Shown here: in pieces, positions 8,671 to 16,882 of the stretch
How positions within the stretch are numbered: position 1 is the first letter of the stretch
Layout of the letters: each line of letters starts with the position of its first letter
Origin: G965230615 sp965230615
GTDB taxonomy: Bacteria > Pseudomonadota > Gammaproteobacteria > HTCC5015
Assembly (NCBI GenBank): GCA_965230615.1
Contig: OZ246012.1
Span: 3,410,001 to 3,474,000 of the forward strand
Direction: 5' to 3'
DNA length: 64,000 bases
The notes under the pieces: model-generated
Seen by the model: the letters and a program-made list of their open reading frames with translations, nothing else
Told to the model about the DNA's origin: nothing
The model's database searches: none
Made by a program: the position numbers and the translations under genes

Positions 8671-9726
8671 ATGACAATAACAAAAGAAAACTTTGGTAAG
8701 GTTGTAGCATTGCAGGCAGATAACACACAAGCCTGGGATGCTTATGTTGAGCAGCATGAGCGAGGTTCAATTTATCATTTGTCGAAGTGGCAAGCGTTAA
8801 TAGAGAAAGTGTTTGGGCACGAAACTTATTATTTTTTTTCGGTTGATGGGCAAGGTAACATCGACGGTGTGTTGCCATTGGTTCGCCTGCGTAGTCGCTT
8901 GTTTGGCGATTACATGGTCTCGGTACCCTTTTTTAATTATGGCGGTGCAATAGCAGTCTCTGCAGAGGTTGAAAAAAAGCTGATGACGCATGCGGTAAGC
9001 GTGGCTGAACAGAAAAAGATTAGCCACATAGAATACCGTGATAGCATTGAACGCGATACTGCCTGGGAAGCACGTACAGATAAAGTGGTTATGGTGCTGG
9101 ATTTACCGAAAGAAGAAGATGAATTGTGGAAAGCGTTGGGCTCCAAGCGTCGCTCGCAGATTAAACGCCCATTACGTGAAAGCCCAGAAGTTGTGCATGG
9201 AGGAATAGAGCTGCTGGATGAGTTTTATCGAGTGTTTTCGATTAATATGCGTGATTTAGGTACGCCAGTTTATTCAAAAGCATTTTTTAAAGCGATTTTG
9301 GAGCAGTTTTCAGAGGCGGTGACGCTGCTTATTATACGGTTAAAAGGTAAGCCTGTAGGTGCGGCTTTTCTGATTCAATATAAAGGCATGATGGAAATTC
9401 CTTGGGCGTCGACATTGCGTGAAGTGAACTCAATTAGTATTAATATGTTGATGTATTGGGAAGTTTTAAAGCTTGCGATAAATAAGGGTTGTCAACAGTT
9501 TGATTTTGGCAGGTCTTCCGTTGATAGCGGTACATACCGTTTCAAGAAGCAATGGGGGGCTGAGCCGAAACAACTATATTGGTATTATTGGTTAGGTGAA
9601 GATCAAGAGTTGCCGGGGTTGACGCCGAATAACCCTAAATACAAATTGGCTATTTCTATGTGGCAAAAAATGCCGGTTTTTGCGACACAGATTTTAGGGC
9701 CGATGATTGTGAAAAACTTGCCTTAA
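8671..9726 (+). CDS. FemAB-family XrtA/PEP-CTERM-associated protein
   Basis: Protein of 351 residues with a double-GNAT (FemAB/BioF2-like) fold. Residues about 20-150 form the first GNAT unit and about 160-330 the second, which contains the GRSSVDSGTYRFKKQWG stretch characteristic of TIGR03019 proteins. Such enzymes may transfer an acyl or aminoacyl group to a polysaccharide or precursor; the substrate is unknown. It directly follows the DUF3473 deacetylase, its usual partner in XrtA loci, so deacetylation followed by acylation of the freed amine is a reasonable but unproven idea. Confidence 0.87.
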   Translation: MTITKENFGKVVALQADNTQAWDAYVEQHERGSIYHLSKWQALIEKVFGHETYYFFSVDGQGNIDGVLPLVRLRSRLFGDYMVSVPFFNYGGAIAVSAEVEKKLMTHAVSVAEQKKISHIEYRDSIERDTAWEARTDKVVMVLDLPKEEDELWKALGSKRRSQIKRPLRESPEVVHGGIELLDEFYRVFSINMRDLGTPVYSKAFFKAILEQFSEAVTLLIIRLKGKPVGAAFLIQYKGMMEIPWASTLREVNSISINMLMYWEVLKLAINKGCQQFDFGRSSVDSGTYRFKKQWGAEPKQLYWYYWLGEDQELPGLTPNNPKYKLAISMWQKMPVFATQILGPMIVKNLP

Positions 9727-9802
9727 TCCAGAGAGCGTTGTTTTAAGGCTGTACTATTATCTGTCAATAGGGTACGGACACCCATGTGAATGGTGTTTGC
9801 CG

Positions 9803-10825
9803 ATGAATAAGAGATTTGTTAAAGATAGTATTTATGCGCTTGGCCTCGATAAGCCTTTATTTTTAGCGCAGTCAATGCTTAGCGATAACATCCCCATGTT
9901 GGCCTACCATCGAATTTTGGATGTGCCAAATCGAGATAGTTACCCATTTGACTTGCATCTAGTGAATGCATCTATTGATCAATTTAGGCAGCAAATGCGC
10001 TTGGTAAAAAAATACTATACACCAATCACCTACCAAATGCTTGCGGATCACTTGTTTGAGAATGAGCCTTTACCGAGTAATCCACTGATTGTGACCTTTG
10101 ATGATGGCTTTGATGATTTCTATCATAATGCGGCACCTATATTTGATGAGTTAAATATACCGGCAACTATATTTGTAGCCACTGACTATATCGATGATGA
10201 AAATACTTTTTGGTATGAATACCTTGCTGTGTTGTTTTACAATCAAAAAAGTAAAGTGCTGCATTTGGAAAGCTTGCATTATGATGTTGAATTGCGTGAT
10301 GGTTATGAGCATCGATTTTCTGCTTATGAGCAGTTCATTAACCTAATTAAAAAGCTCGATAATGAAGGTCGGCTGCAGGTGATGCAGGAGGTTGAAGCTA
10401 AGTATGGCGATTTATATTATGGTTTGGATGAACAAACCAAGTCGCTCAGCCGAGTTATGACATGGGATCAGCTCCGAGAGTTGTCGGCAAATGATATAGA
10501 GATCCAGTCGCATACTAAAAGCCATCCGATATTAACATCCATTGGCGAGGCTTCATTGTATGAAGAGCTTAAATTGTCCAAGGATAAGATTGAACTCGAG
10601 TTAGGCAATAAAGTGATTGCCATTGCTTATCCTAATGGTACTTCGCATGACTATAGTGAGGCAACAATTAAGGTGGCCAGGGAGCTCGGTTATCTTTTTG
10701 GCATCACCCATATAAGGGGTGGCAATAAACTAAAACAACTGGAAATGTTTGATATGAAAAGGACATGGTTTGATAATCCAGAACGCATCAATTTAATGCC
10801 TCTATTGGTGCCGGATCGTTTTTAA
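9803..10825 (+). CDS. Polysaccharide deacetylase (NodB/CE4)
   Basis: Second carbohydrate deacetylase of the operon, about 340 residues. The CE4 motifs are TFDDGFDDFY near residues 98-107 and SHTKSHP near residues 235-241. It is longer than the catalytic core because of an insertion around residues 130-200, and it has no signal peptide. A TTG at 9797 keeps the frame open, but ATG 9803 with GGTG seven bases upstream is the better start. The spacer to the FemAB-like gene is only 76 bases, so it belongs to the same operon. Two deacetylases suggest that two sites or two stages of polymer synthesis are deacetylated. Confidence 0.88.
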   Translation: MNKRFVKDSIYALGLDKPLFLAQSMLSDNIPMLAYHRILDVPNRDSYPFDLHLVNASIDQFRQQMRLVKKYYTPITYQMLADHLFENEPLPSNPLIVTFDDGFDDFYHNAAPIFDELNIPATIFVATDYIDDENTFWYEYLAVLFYNQKSKVLHLESLHYDVELRDGYEHRFSAYEQFINLIKKLDNEGRLQVMQEVEAKYGDLYYGLDEQTKSLSRVMTWDQLRELSANDIEIQSHTKSHPILTSIGEASLYEELKLSKDKIELELGNKVIAIAYPNGTSHDYSEATIKVARELGYLFGITHIRGGNKLKQLEMFDMKRTWFDNPERINLMPLLVPDRF

Positions 10826-10913
10826 GTTGTGACTTCCTTTGGTGAATATATAAGCCGTTGGCTGATGCCTATCGGCTGTATTGTTATTAGTTGAATAAAA
10901 AGAATAGAGTTAA

Positions 10914-12389
10914 GTGGAAACCTCAAAAGTAAAAGATAAACTGGTCGCAGGCTTTGCCTGGGAAGGTATCGCTAGGATTATTACCCAGGTGGCGACCTGG
11001 GTTAGTACCCTATGGGTGGCACGGATCTTAAGCCCTGATGATTATGGTATTGTCGGGATCTCAGGGATCTATATCGGTTTGTTAGCGATCATTAGCGATA
11101 TGGGCTTTGGTTCTGGCTTGGTAAATCGCAAGGAGATTACTGAGGAAGATCAGGATACTATTTTTTGGCTAAGTTTCTTGATTGGCCTTGGTTTATATGC
11201 CGTGACTTATCTAGGCGCGCCTTTTATAGAGCTGTTTTATGCCAAAGTAGTAGAGAAGCCGGTTGATGGTCTGGCTCAAATTATTCAAGTATCCGGGCTT
11301 ATTATTGTTATTGGTAGTATTAAAACAGTCTCCATGGCCTTGGCGATGCGCGAGTTGCGTTATAAATATCGGGCAATGCTCGGGATGTTTGGCCGCTTAT
11401 CCAATGCGGTTGTCTGTATTGTGATGGCTCTTATGGGGTATGGCCCCTGGGCGCTGGTTATATCAGTGTTGGTTAATCATACCATTGTAACGATTGGCTT
11501 TTTGTTGATTATGAAACGTATGCCTGCTCTGGTTATGCGTTTGCGGCAGGTATATCCCATCATTAGTTATGGCACTAAGCTAATGGCTTCGCGAATATTT
11601 GAATATTTCTCCATGCGCTCAGCGGTTATTGTGATTAGCGTGTTTCTTGGGCAGACGGCTGTGGGTTTCTACTCTTTTGCTAATCAATTGGCCATGATTC
11701 CACTGGATAAGGTGGGGGCGCTATTTAACAGTGTTGCGTTTCCGGCATTATCTCGCTTGCAGGAGGATGAAGAAGGCTTTAAGCGGGTGTTTATGGGTAT
11801 GCATAAATACTTGCTTATGCTGAGTTTTCCGGTATTGATTTTGATGATTATGTGCGCAGAGCCCATCATTATTGTCTTGTTAACTGAAAAGTGGTTGCCA
11901 GCCAAGCCTATTCTGCAGATATTATGTGCCGTTAACTTATTGAAAATTAGTGGCATGCTAATACCGCATGTCTTAGCCGCCTTAGGTAAAGCGGGTAAAG
12001 TGTTAATCTATGAAGTAATCAGTGGCCTTTTATTGACGATAGGTTTTGTTGTCGGGGCCTACTGGGGCGGCACAGAGGCGCATGTGGCATTAGCCTGGGT
12101 ATTTGTCTACCCCGTTATTTATATTCTGCTTTGGTGGATGCTGCTTTCAGGTTTACCTATTAAGCCCTTGGAAATTTGGCACTCGATTAAGGCCACGGTA
12201 ATAGCCAGTTTGGTGATGGTGCTGCTGGTGTACTTGGTGAGCTTTATCGCCACAGAAAATGACTTATTTTCGCTTATATTGTTGTGTGGTTCCGCCGGGC
12301 TTGGCTATATTGCGGTATATTTCCTGCTTTTCCGGGAAGAGATCACCAATATGAAAAATGGTATTCGAAGTTTGAGGTCATCCAAGTAG
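10914..12389 (+). CDS. Wzx-like oligosaccharide flippase (MOP superfamily)
   Basis: Integral membrane protein of 491 residues with about 12-14 hydrophobic helices. The N-terminus (WEGIARIITQVATWVSTLWVAR) is the usual beginning of polysaccharide-biosynthesis flippases (PF01943/PF13440), followed by ARILSPDDYGIVG. It should move the undecaprenyl-linked repeat unit across the inner membrane. The start codon is GTG 10914. The polymerase-like gene begins four bases after its stop, which fits a Wzx/Wzy pair. Confidence 0.9.
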   Translation: METSKVKDKLVAGFAWEGIARIITQVATWVSTLWVARILSPDDYGIVGISGIYIGLLAIISDMGFGSGLVNRKEITEEDQDTIFWLSFLIGLGLYAVTYLGAPFIELFYAKVVEKPVDGLAQIIQVSGLIIVIGSIKTVSMALAMRELRYKYRAMLGMFGRLSNAVVCIVMALMGYGPWALVISVLVNHTIVTIGFLLIMKRMPALVMRLRQVYPIISYGTKLMASRIFEYFSMRSAVIVISVFLGQTAVGFYSFANQLAMIPLDKVGALFNSVAFPALSRLQEDEEGFKRVFMGMHKYLLMLSFPVLILMIMCAEPIIIVLLTEKWLPAKPILQILCAVNLLKISGMLIPHVLAALGKAGKVLIYEVISGLLLTIGFVVGAYWGGTEAHVALAWVFVYPVIYILLWWMLLSGLPIKPLEIWHSIKATVIASLVMVLLVYLVSFIATENDLFSLILLCGSAGLGYIAVYFLLFREEITNMKNGIRSLRSSK

Positions 12390-12393
12390 CGTT

Positions 12394-13659
12394 ATGGTTT
12401 ATGCGGCGGCCAAAAAAGAAAAGGTATTGGACGGTGCTTTTTATGTCATCGCTGCTTATCTGTTCTTTGAATTTGTGCGTCCGCAAGATCTTTATGGTTT
12501 TTTGGGTATTTTCAAAATACCAATGCTGCTTATTTTGTCGATGTTGTTTCTATTTGTAAAAGGTGACAAGAGCTTTTTTAAAGACAAAATGTCAAAGCTG
12601 TTATTCATGTTTTTGGTTGCTATCGTGTTTAGTATGATAAAAGCCATTAACCACTACTCTGTTTATAAGTCTTTTGAGACCATTGCGATTTTCCTATTCG
12701 CCTTTTGCTATCCCTTTGTACAATATATCAATACCAAAGAAAAAGTTTTTGCGCTGTTTCGTATTTGGGTATATATCAATATCATTTTTGGCCTTGTTGT
12801 GATTTCCAATGGTGGGGTAGGTTCTGGTAGCTTTAATCATGATGAAAATGATGCGGCAATGATACTCAATATGGGTATCCCATTTGCTTTTTATCTGGCA
12901 TTTTCAAAAATGATTGGCAAAAAAACCAAAATTATATTTTTGGCCGGTGCGGTGGTGATGACGATAGCCATGATAGCTACCGCCTCTCGAGGGGGGTTCC
13001 TTGGGTTTATCGCTATTGCAGGCTTTGTCTGGTACCAATCTGAAAAACGAGTGCAATATGCGGTTTATGGCGCTGTTGCCGGTTTATTGTTGTCCGGTGC
13101 TGTGTTACAGATGTTACCTGAAGAATATGTGGCTGATATGCAGACTATCAGTGACGATGGAGATGCGACCCGGAATGAGCGGATATACTCCTGGGATATC
13201 GGCTGGCAAATGTTTATTCGCAATCCTTTATTAGGCGTAGGCGCGAATAACTATCAATGGTTGGTGCCACATTATGCGCATTACAGCTCCATGTACACGC
13301 CTGAAGGTAAGTCTTTAGGGGGGCGCAAGTCTCATTCTTTGTATTTTACGCTCATACCTGAGCTAGGTTTATTTGGTATAATAGTCTACTTTTGGTTGAT
13401 CAAGTTGATTTACAGCCGCTGTATTGAGCTCAAGAAAGGTCAAGTCGATGACGGGCTTGAAGATGATGAAAAATATGAGTATGCCTTGTTAGGTAAAGCC
13501 TGTCTTTGTTCCATGATTACGTTTTTGGTGACAGGTACCTTTATTACCGTTTTGTATTATCCGCCTTTTTGGTTTTTATGTGCGTTTGTTATAGCGATTT
13601 ATAGAACGGCACAACCAGCTGAAGAATCGAAACCAAGGGAATTTGGAAGAGTAACATGA
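12394..13659 (+). CDS. O-antigen ligase/polymerase family protein, exosortase-A-associated type
   Basis: Polytopic membrane protein of 421 residues with around ten helices. A Wzy_C-type core is visible: TASRGGFLGFIAI near residues 190-200 and, in the large periplasmic loop, NPLLGVGANNYQ near residues 275-286 followed by HSLYF. These match O-antigen ligase/polymerase proteins (PF04932), and the locus context matches the putative O-glycosylation ligase of XrtA systems (TIGR03097). It could polymerise repeat units or transfer glycan to protein; sequence alone does not decide. It is squeezed between the flippase gene (4-base gap) and the GT4 gene (ATGA overlap). Confidence 0.86.
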   Translation: MVYAAAKKEKVLDGAFYVIAAYLFFEFVRPQDLYGFLGIFKIPMLLILSMLFLFVKGDKSFFKDKMSKLLFMFLVAIVFSMIKAINHYSVYKSFETIAIFLFAFCYPFVQYINTKEKVFALFRIWVYINIIFGLVVISNGGVGSGSFNHDENDAAMILNMGIPFAFYLAFSKMIGKKTKIIFLAGAVVMTIAMIATASRGGFLGFIAIAGFVWYQSEKRVQYAVYGAVAGLLLSGAVLQMLPEEYVADMQTISDDGDATRNERIYSWDIGWQMFIRNPLLGVGANNYQWLVPHYAHYSSMYTPEGKSLGGRKSHSLYFTLIPELGLFGIIVYFWLIKLIYSRCIELKKGQVDDGLEDDEKYEYALLGKACLCSMITFLVTGTFITVLYYPPFWFLCAFVIAIYRTAQPAEESKPREFGRVT

Positions 13660-14777
13660 AGAAAATCTTAATTATCAATCCGGGACCTAAATACAATGTG
13701 GTCTATCAGTTTCAGGAGCGGCTTGAAACATTGTCTGCAGAGTTTGCTGGCACATTGGTGACAACCAGCGACGAAAGTGTAGATAGTATGGTAGGGCATT
13801 TTAGAGTGCGGGCGTTTAAGATTCATTACCCCATTAAACAGCTCAATAATATACTGTATTACGTTGCTATTTTAGCGTTTCTGCTAAAAGAGCGCCTCAA
13901 GGGGCAAGCATACGATTTAGTTATCACCTATGATCCGCTCAAAACAGGTTTGATGGGCGTCGTTGCTAAATATATTTTTAGCGCGAAGTTTGCCCCAGAA
14001 GTTAACGGGGATTATGCGTCCGAAGAAAACTATGCTGATACCGCCAGTAAGTTCCAGCGCGCATTTAAGTTTAAACTCTTCAAAACCGTTATGGGTATTG
14101 TGCTTAAGCGAGCCAATGGTGTGAAGTTATTATTTCCATCGCAAATTGACTACTACAAGTCTCGATTAAAGATTGCTGATAAGATTGTTCGCGTTATTCC
14201 AAGTTATATCAAGGTGGAAAAATTCGAAAACCATGGGGATCAGAACATAATCTTATTTACCGGCTTCCCAATGTACCGTAAGGGCTTGGATATACTTATT
14301 AAAGCATTTGCTCAGGTTGCGGGTCAGCACCCCGATTGGCAATTGAAAATTTTAGGCTGGTACCCCGATCAGGAAAGTCTGGATAATATGATCAATGGCC
14401 ACCCGCAAATTTTTCACCACGGCGCTGTTATGCATGATGAAATGCCAACCCATATTGGCCAGTGCGGCGTTTTTGTATTGCCTTCACGCAGTGAAGCAAT
14501 GGGGCGTGTCTTGATCGAAGCGATGGCGGCAGGCAAAGCCAGAATCGGTGCTAATGTTGGCGGTATCCCCACGGTAATCAATGATGGTGTTGATGGCCTG
14601 TTATTTGAAAGCGAAAATGTAGAGCAGTTGGCCAGTTTGCTGGATAAGGTGATGGGGGATGCGGAATTACGTCGTGCTTTGGGGGATAAAGGGTATGCCC
14701 GAGCCAGAGAAGAGTTTCAAATTAATGCGATTAATAAGCGATTTATGCAGTTTTATCACGATATTTTACAGGCTTAA
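13656..14777 (+). CDS. Glycosyltransferase family 4
   Basis: GT-B glycosyltransferase of 373 residues. The C-terminal donor-binding domain is clear: FVLPSRSEAMGRVLIEAMAAGKA near residues 270-295 with the EX7E-type motif, then GGIPTVINDGVDGLLF. The N-terminal domain is divergent. The start codon overlaps the stop of the polymerase gene as ATGA, with GGAAGAG upstream, so translation is coupled. It is the last gene of the exopolysaccharide operon and should add one sugar of the repeat unit at the cytoplasmic face of the membrane; donor and acceptor cannot be read from the sequence. Confidence 0.88.
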   Translation: MKKILIINPGPKYNVVYQFQERLETLSAEFAGTLVTTSDESVDSMVGHFRVRAFKIHYPIKQLNNILYYVAILAFLLKERLKGQAYDLVITYDPLKTGLMGVVAKYIFSAKFAPEVNGDYASEENYADTASKFQRAFKFKLFKTVMGIVLKRANGVKLLFPSQIDYYKSRLKIADKIVRVIPSYIKVEKFENHGDQNIILFTGFPMYRKGLDILIKAFAQVAGQHPDWQLKILGWYPDQESLDNMINGHPQIFHHGAVMHDEMPTHIGQCGVFVLPSRSEAMGRVLIEAMAAGKARIGANVGGIPTVINDGVDGLLFESENVEQLASLLDKVMGDAELRRALGDKGYARAREEFQINAINKRFMQFYHDILQA

Positions 14778-15085
14778 AGCCCGCTCGCTTGGCAGGGCCG
14801 TGTAGCTGGTTTGCTGGTCCTGTGTAGCTTGCTATAGTAATTGTTATAAAAATCAAGTGTTTAAGCAGTCGTTGATTACTTGTCAGTTGGCTGTTACCAA
14901 GAAAAAGCGCTCTTATCCGTTTTTTACTCTCGTTTATCTGGTTTTAGTTTCGATTTGTTATTGAAAAGTTTAACTTCTGTCACAAACTTGCCTTCCCACT
15001 TTTGTATGATATGCGTTAACGCATATCTTGTGTATTATTGGAAGAAAATCATGTATAAGGGCTCGAATTGTGAGGGTATCTGTAA
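14778..15085. promoter_or_regulatory. Non-coding gap holding the presumed promoter of the beta-helix gene
   Basis: These 308 bases separate the exopolysaccharide operon from the first beta-helix lipoprotein gene. I see no credible gene in them; the open frame at 14880-15089 has no recognisable protein character. The main feature is the perfect palindrome at 15008-15027. No strong intrinsic terminator was found after the GT4 gene. Confidence 0.5.
15008..15027. promoter_or_regulatory. Perfect 20-bp palindrome, operator-like
   Basis: The sequence GATATGCGTTAACGCATATC is identical to its own reverse complement over all 20 bases. It sits 58 bases upstream of the ATG of the first beta-helix lipoprotein gene, where a repressor or activator site would be expected. 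It has no T-run and no loop, so it is not a terminator. The cognate regulator is unknown and no regulator gene is nearby. Confidence 0.6.
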
Positions 15086-16648
15086 ATGAATAATTCAAAG
15101 TCTATCGCCAAAGTCGGCTTTTCACTATTGTTACTACTTTTGTTACAAGCTTGTTCCAGTGGTGACGATGAGCTTGGTGGTGAAGAAGAAGGTGGTGAAG
15201 GTGGTGATTTGGGCTCGATTGAGTTGCCGACGGTCAATTTTTCGGCCAATTTGCTCTTTGGTGCACAAGGTATTGAGCCGGGTAACCCGGAAGACTGTGA
15301 CGCAATACCGCCGGCACGCTGTTATTGGGTAGACGCAGATGCGGGCGAAGGTGGCGATGGCTCCTTTGCCAATCCATATAACAGCTTTGAGAATGTCGTT
15401 GGTTATCGTACCAAGGACAGTAGCTATGTGACTGGTGAGCTACGCGGTGGCGATCATCTCTATCTTAGAGGTGAGTTTGATATGAATGATCATGATGATA
15501 CGCGTGATGGCGGCAAGGTGATTCGCTTATTCTTTGGTGACCCGGCACAAGGCGGTACAACCAGCAGCCCAACGGTAATTAAAAGTTATAAAGGTGAGCC
15601 AAGAGCGGTATTCAATGGCCAGCACCGACAAATATCAACAATGGATACTGAGCCTGCTGGGTTGATCCATATCCGTACCTCATTTCCGCAAGATATTGAT
15701 AATATTGTTTTTCAAAATATCGAAGTGAAAAACGCGATTGGCCTTGGTATATCGTTTACCGATGGTGTGGCAGGGGCCGAAGTGATTAGCGTGGTTGTCA
15801 CTGATACTTCATTGCGTGATGGTGATAGTAGCCGGGGCGGCATACACTTTAAGTTTGCCGAAGGCAGCCCGCAATTTACCGTTCGCAACAGCTTCTTTTC
15901 ACGTAATTATCTAGCAGAAGGTGGTGCCTCAGGTGTATTTACCGGTACCAGTAACAATATCGGTGGTGTGAATATTCTACTTGATGATGATATGCAGCCT
16001 GGTGCTAAAATTACCGTCAGAGATAATATTTTTCTGGATGAGTTTTATGCGATACGCCATAAGAAATATGGCAATGTGGAAACAGAAGCTTTCGGTAACC
16101 TAATTATTGATGCCAATGTCGGCTTTTTTATTCGCGGTGAGACCAATGACTTCCATCATAATGTGATTTACGATGCGGATATCGGCATCTATCTGGAAGC
16201 CGAAAATCAAAATGGCGATATGCTGGCGAATATTTTTAATAACACCTTTGTGGCGAGTCAGCGCTTAATTGATACAGGCTTTGAAGACACCGCTGGCCGC
16301 GCTCGTGTTGCGAATGTATTTAATAATATTTTCTCTAGCACGACGGATCGTTTTCCAATCGCATTGTCGAAAGACCCTAGTGACGATGACTATGATATAA
16401 ACCAATTCACCAGTAGCAATAATTTATTTAATATTGCCAGTGGTACTCTGGTGAAGAACAAGGGCACAGAGTTTAACTTTGCTGATAGTTTGTCTCTAAT
16501 AAGCGATACAACCTCAGCCCAGGGTGACCCGCTATTTATCAATGACTCTGGTGATGTGAATACTTCTGACTTTGATCTGGCCGATGGTTCGCCTGCAGAT
16601 AATGCGGGCACTGATGGCAGAGACCTAGGTGCTATTCAAGATAATTAA
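15086..16648 (+). CDS. Right-handed parallel beta-helix lipoprotein (copy 1)
   Basis: Secreted lipoprotein of 520 residues. The signal peptide has a run of leucines ending LLQAC with the lipidated Cys at residue 23, then a Gly/Glu-rich linker. A YWVDADAGEGGDGS entry motif (about residues 80-93) leads into a right-handed parallel beta-helix, recognised by repeated short hydrophobic turns with NNIF/NNTF/NVIYD-type Asn ladders from about residue 180 to 450. Such folds are common in polysaccharide lyases, epimerases and hydrolases, but I see no family-specific catalytic signature. The last residues (GRDLGAIQ) match the usual end of DUF1565/choice-of-anchor beta-helix proteins. It lies immediately downstream of the exopolysaccharide operon, so action on or binding to that polymer is a sensible guess. 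It is paralogous to the next gene. Confidence 0.8.
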   Translation: MNNSKSIAKVGFSLLLLLLLQACSSGDDELGGEEEGGEGGDLGSIELPTVNFSANLLFGAQGIEPGNPEDCDAIPPARCYWVDADAGEGGDGSFANPYNSFENVVGYRTKDSSYVTGELRGGDHLYLRGEFDMNDHDDTRDGGKVIRLFFGDPAQGGTTSSPTVIKSYKGEPRAVFNGQHRQISTMDTEPAGLIHIRTSFPQDIDNIVFQNIEVKNAIGLGISFTDGVAGAEVISVVVTDTSLRDGDSSRGGIHFKFAEGSPQFTVRNSFFSRNYLAEGGASGVFTGTSNNIGGVNILLDDDMQPGAKITVRDNIFLDEFYAIRHKKYGNVETEAFGNLIIDANVGFFIRGETNDFHHNVIYDADIGIYLEAENQNGDMLANIFNNTFVASQRLIDTGFEDTAGRARVANVFNNIFSSTTDRFPIALSKDPSDDDYDINQFTSSNNLFNIASGTLVKNKGTEFNFADSLSLISDTTSAQGDPLFINDSGDVNTSDFDLADGSPADNAGTDGRDLGAIQDN

Positions 16649-16709
16649 TAGTTGTTAGCCTGGGTGTTAAGCCAACTAAATATCTCCGTTATATTTACCT
16701 GATATATTT

Positions 16710-16740
16710 GAGAAAACGCTGACTGGTTCAGCGTTTTCTC
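16710..16740 (+). terminator. Hairpin terminator after beta-helix copy 1
   Basis: A perfect 13-bp stem (GAGAAAACGCTGA at 16710-16722, its complement at 16728-16740) closes a 5-base loop. It is 61 bases after the stop of copy 1. There is no long T-run after it, so it may act as a weak or factor-assisted terminator or as an mRNA-stabilising hairpin. Confidence 0.65.
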
Positions 16741-16882
16741 GGGTGTGTTATGGGACACTCCTGTAATACTAGTCTCGTCTTTGAGGTGGGTTAGTAACAT
16801 TCCTTTTGATGTTTCTTATAGGTATACGGGCAGGTATATCTTTAATAAATTTGTTAACTAAATATTAATAGAGCTATGTTTA

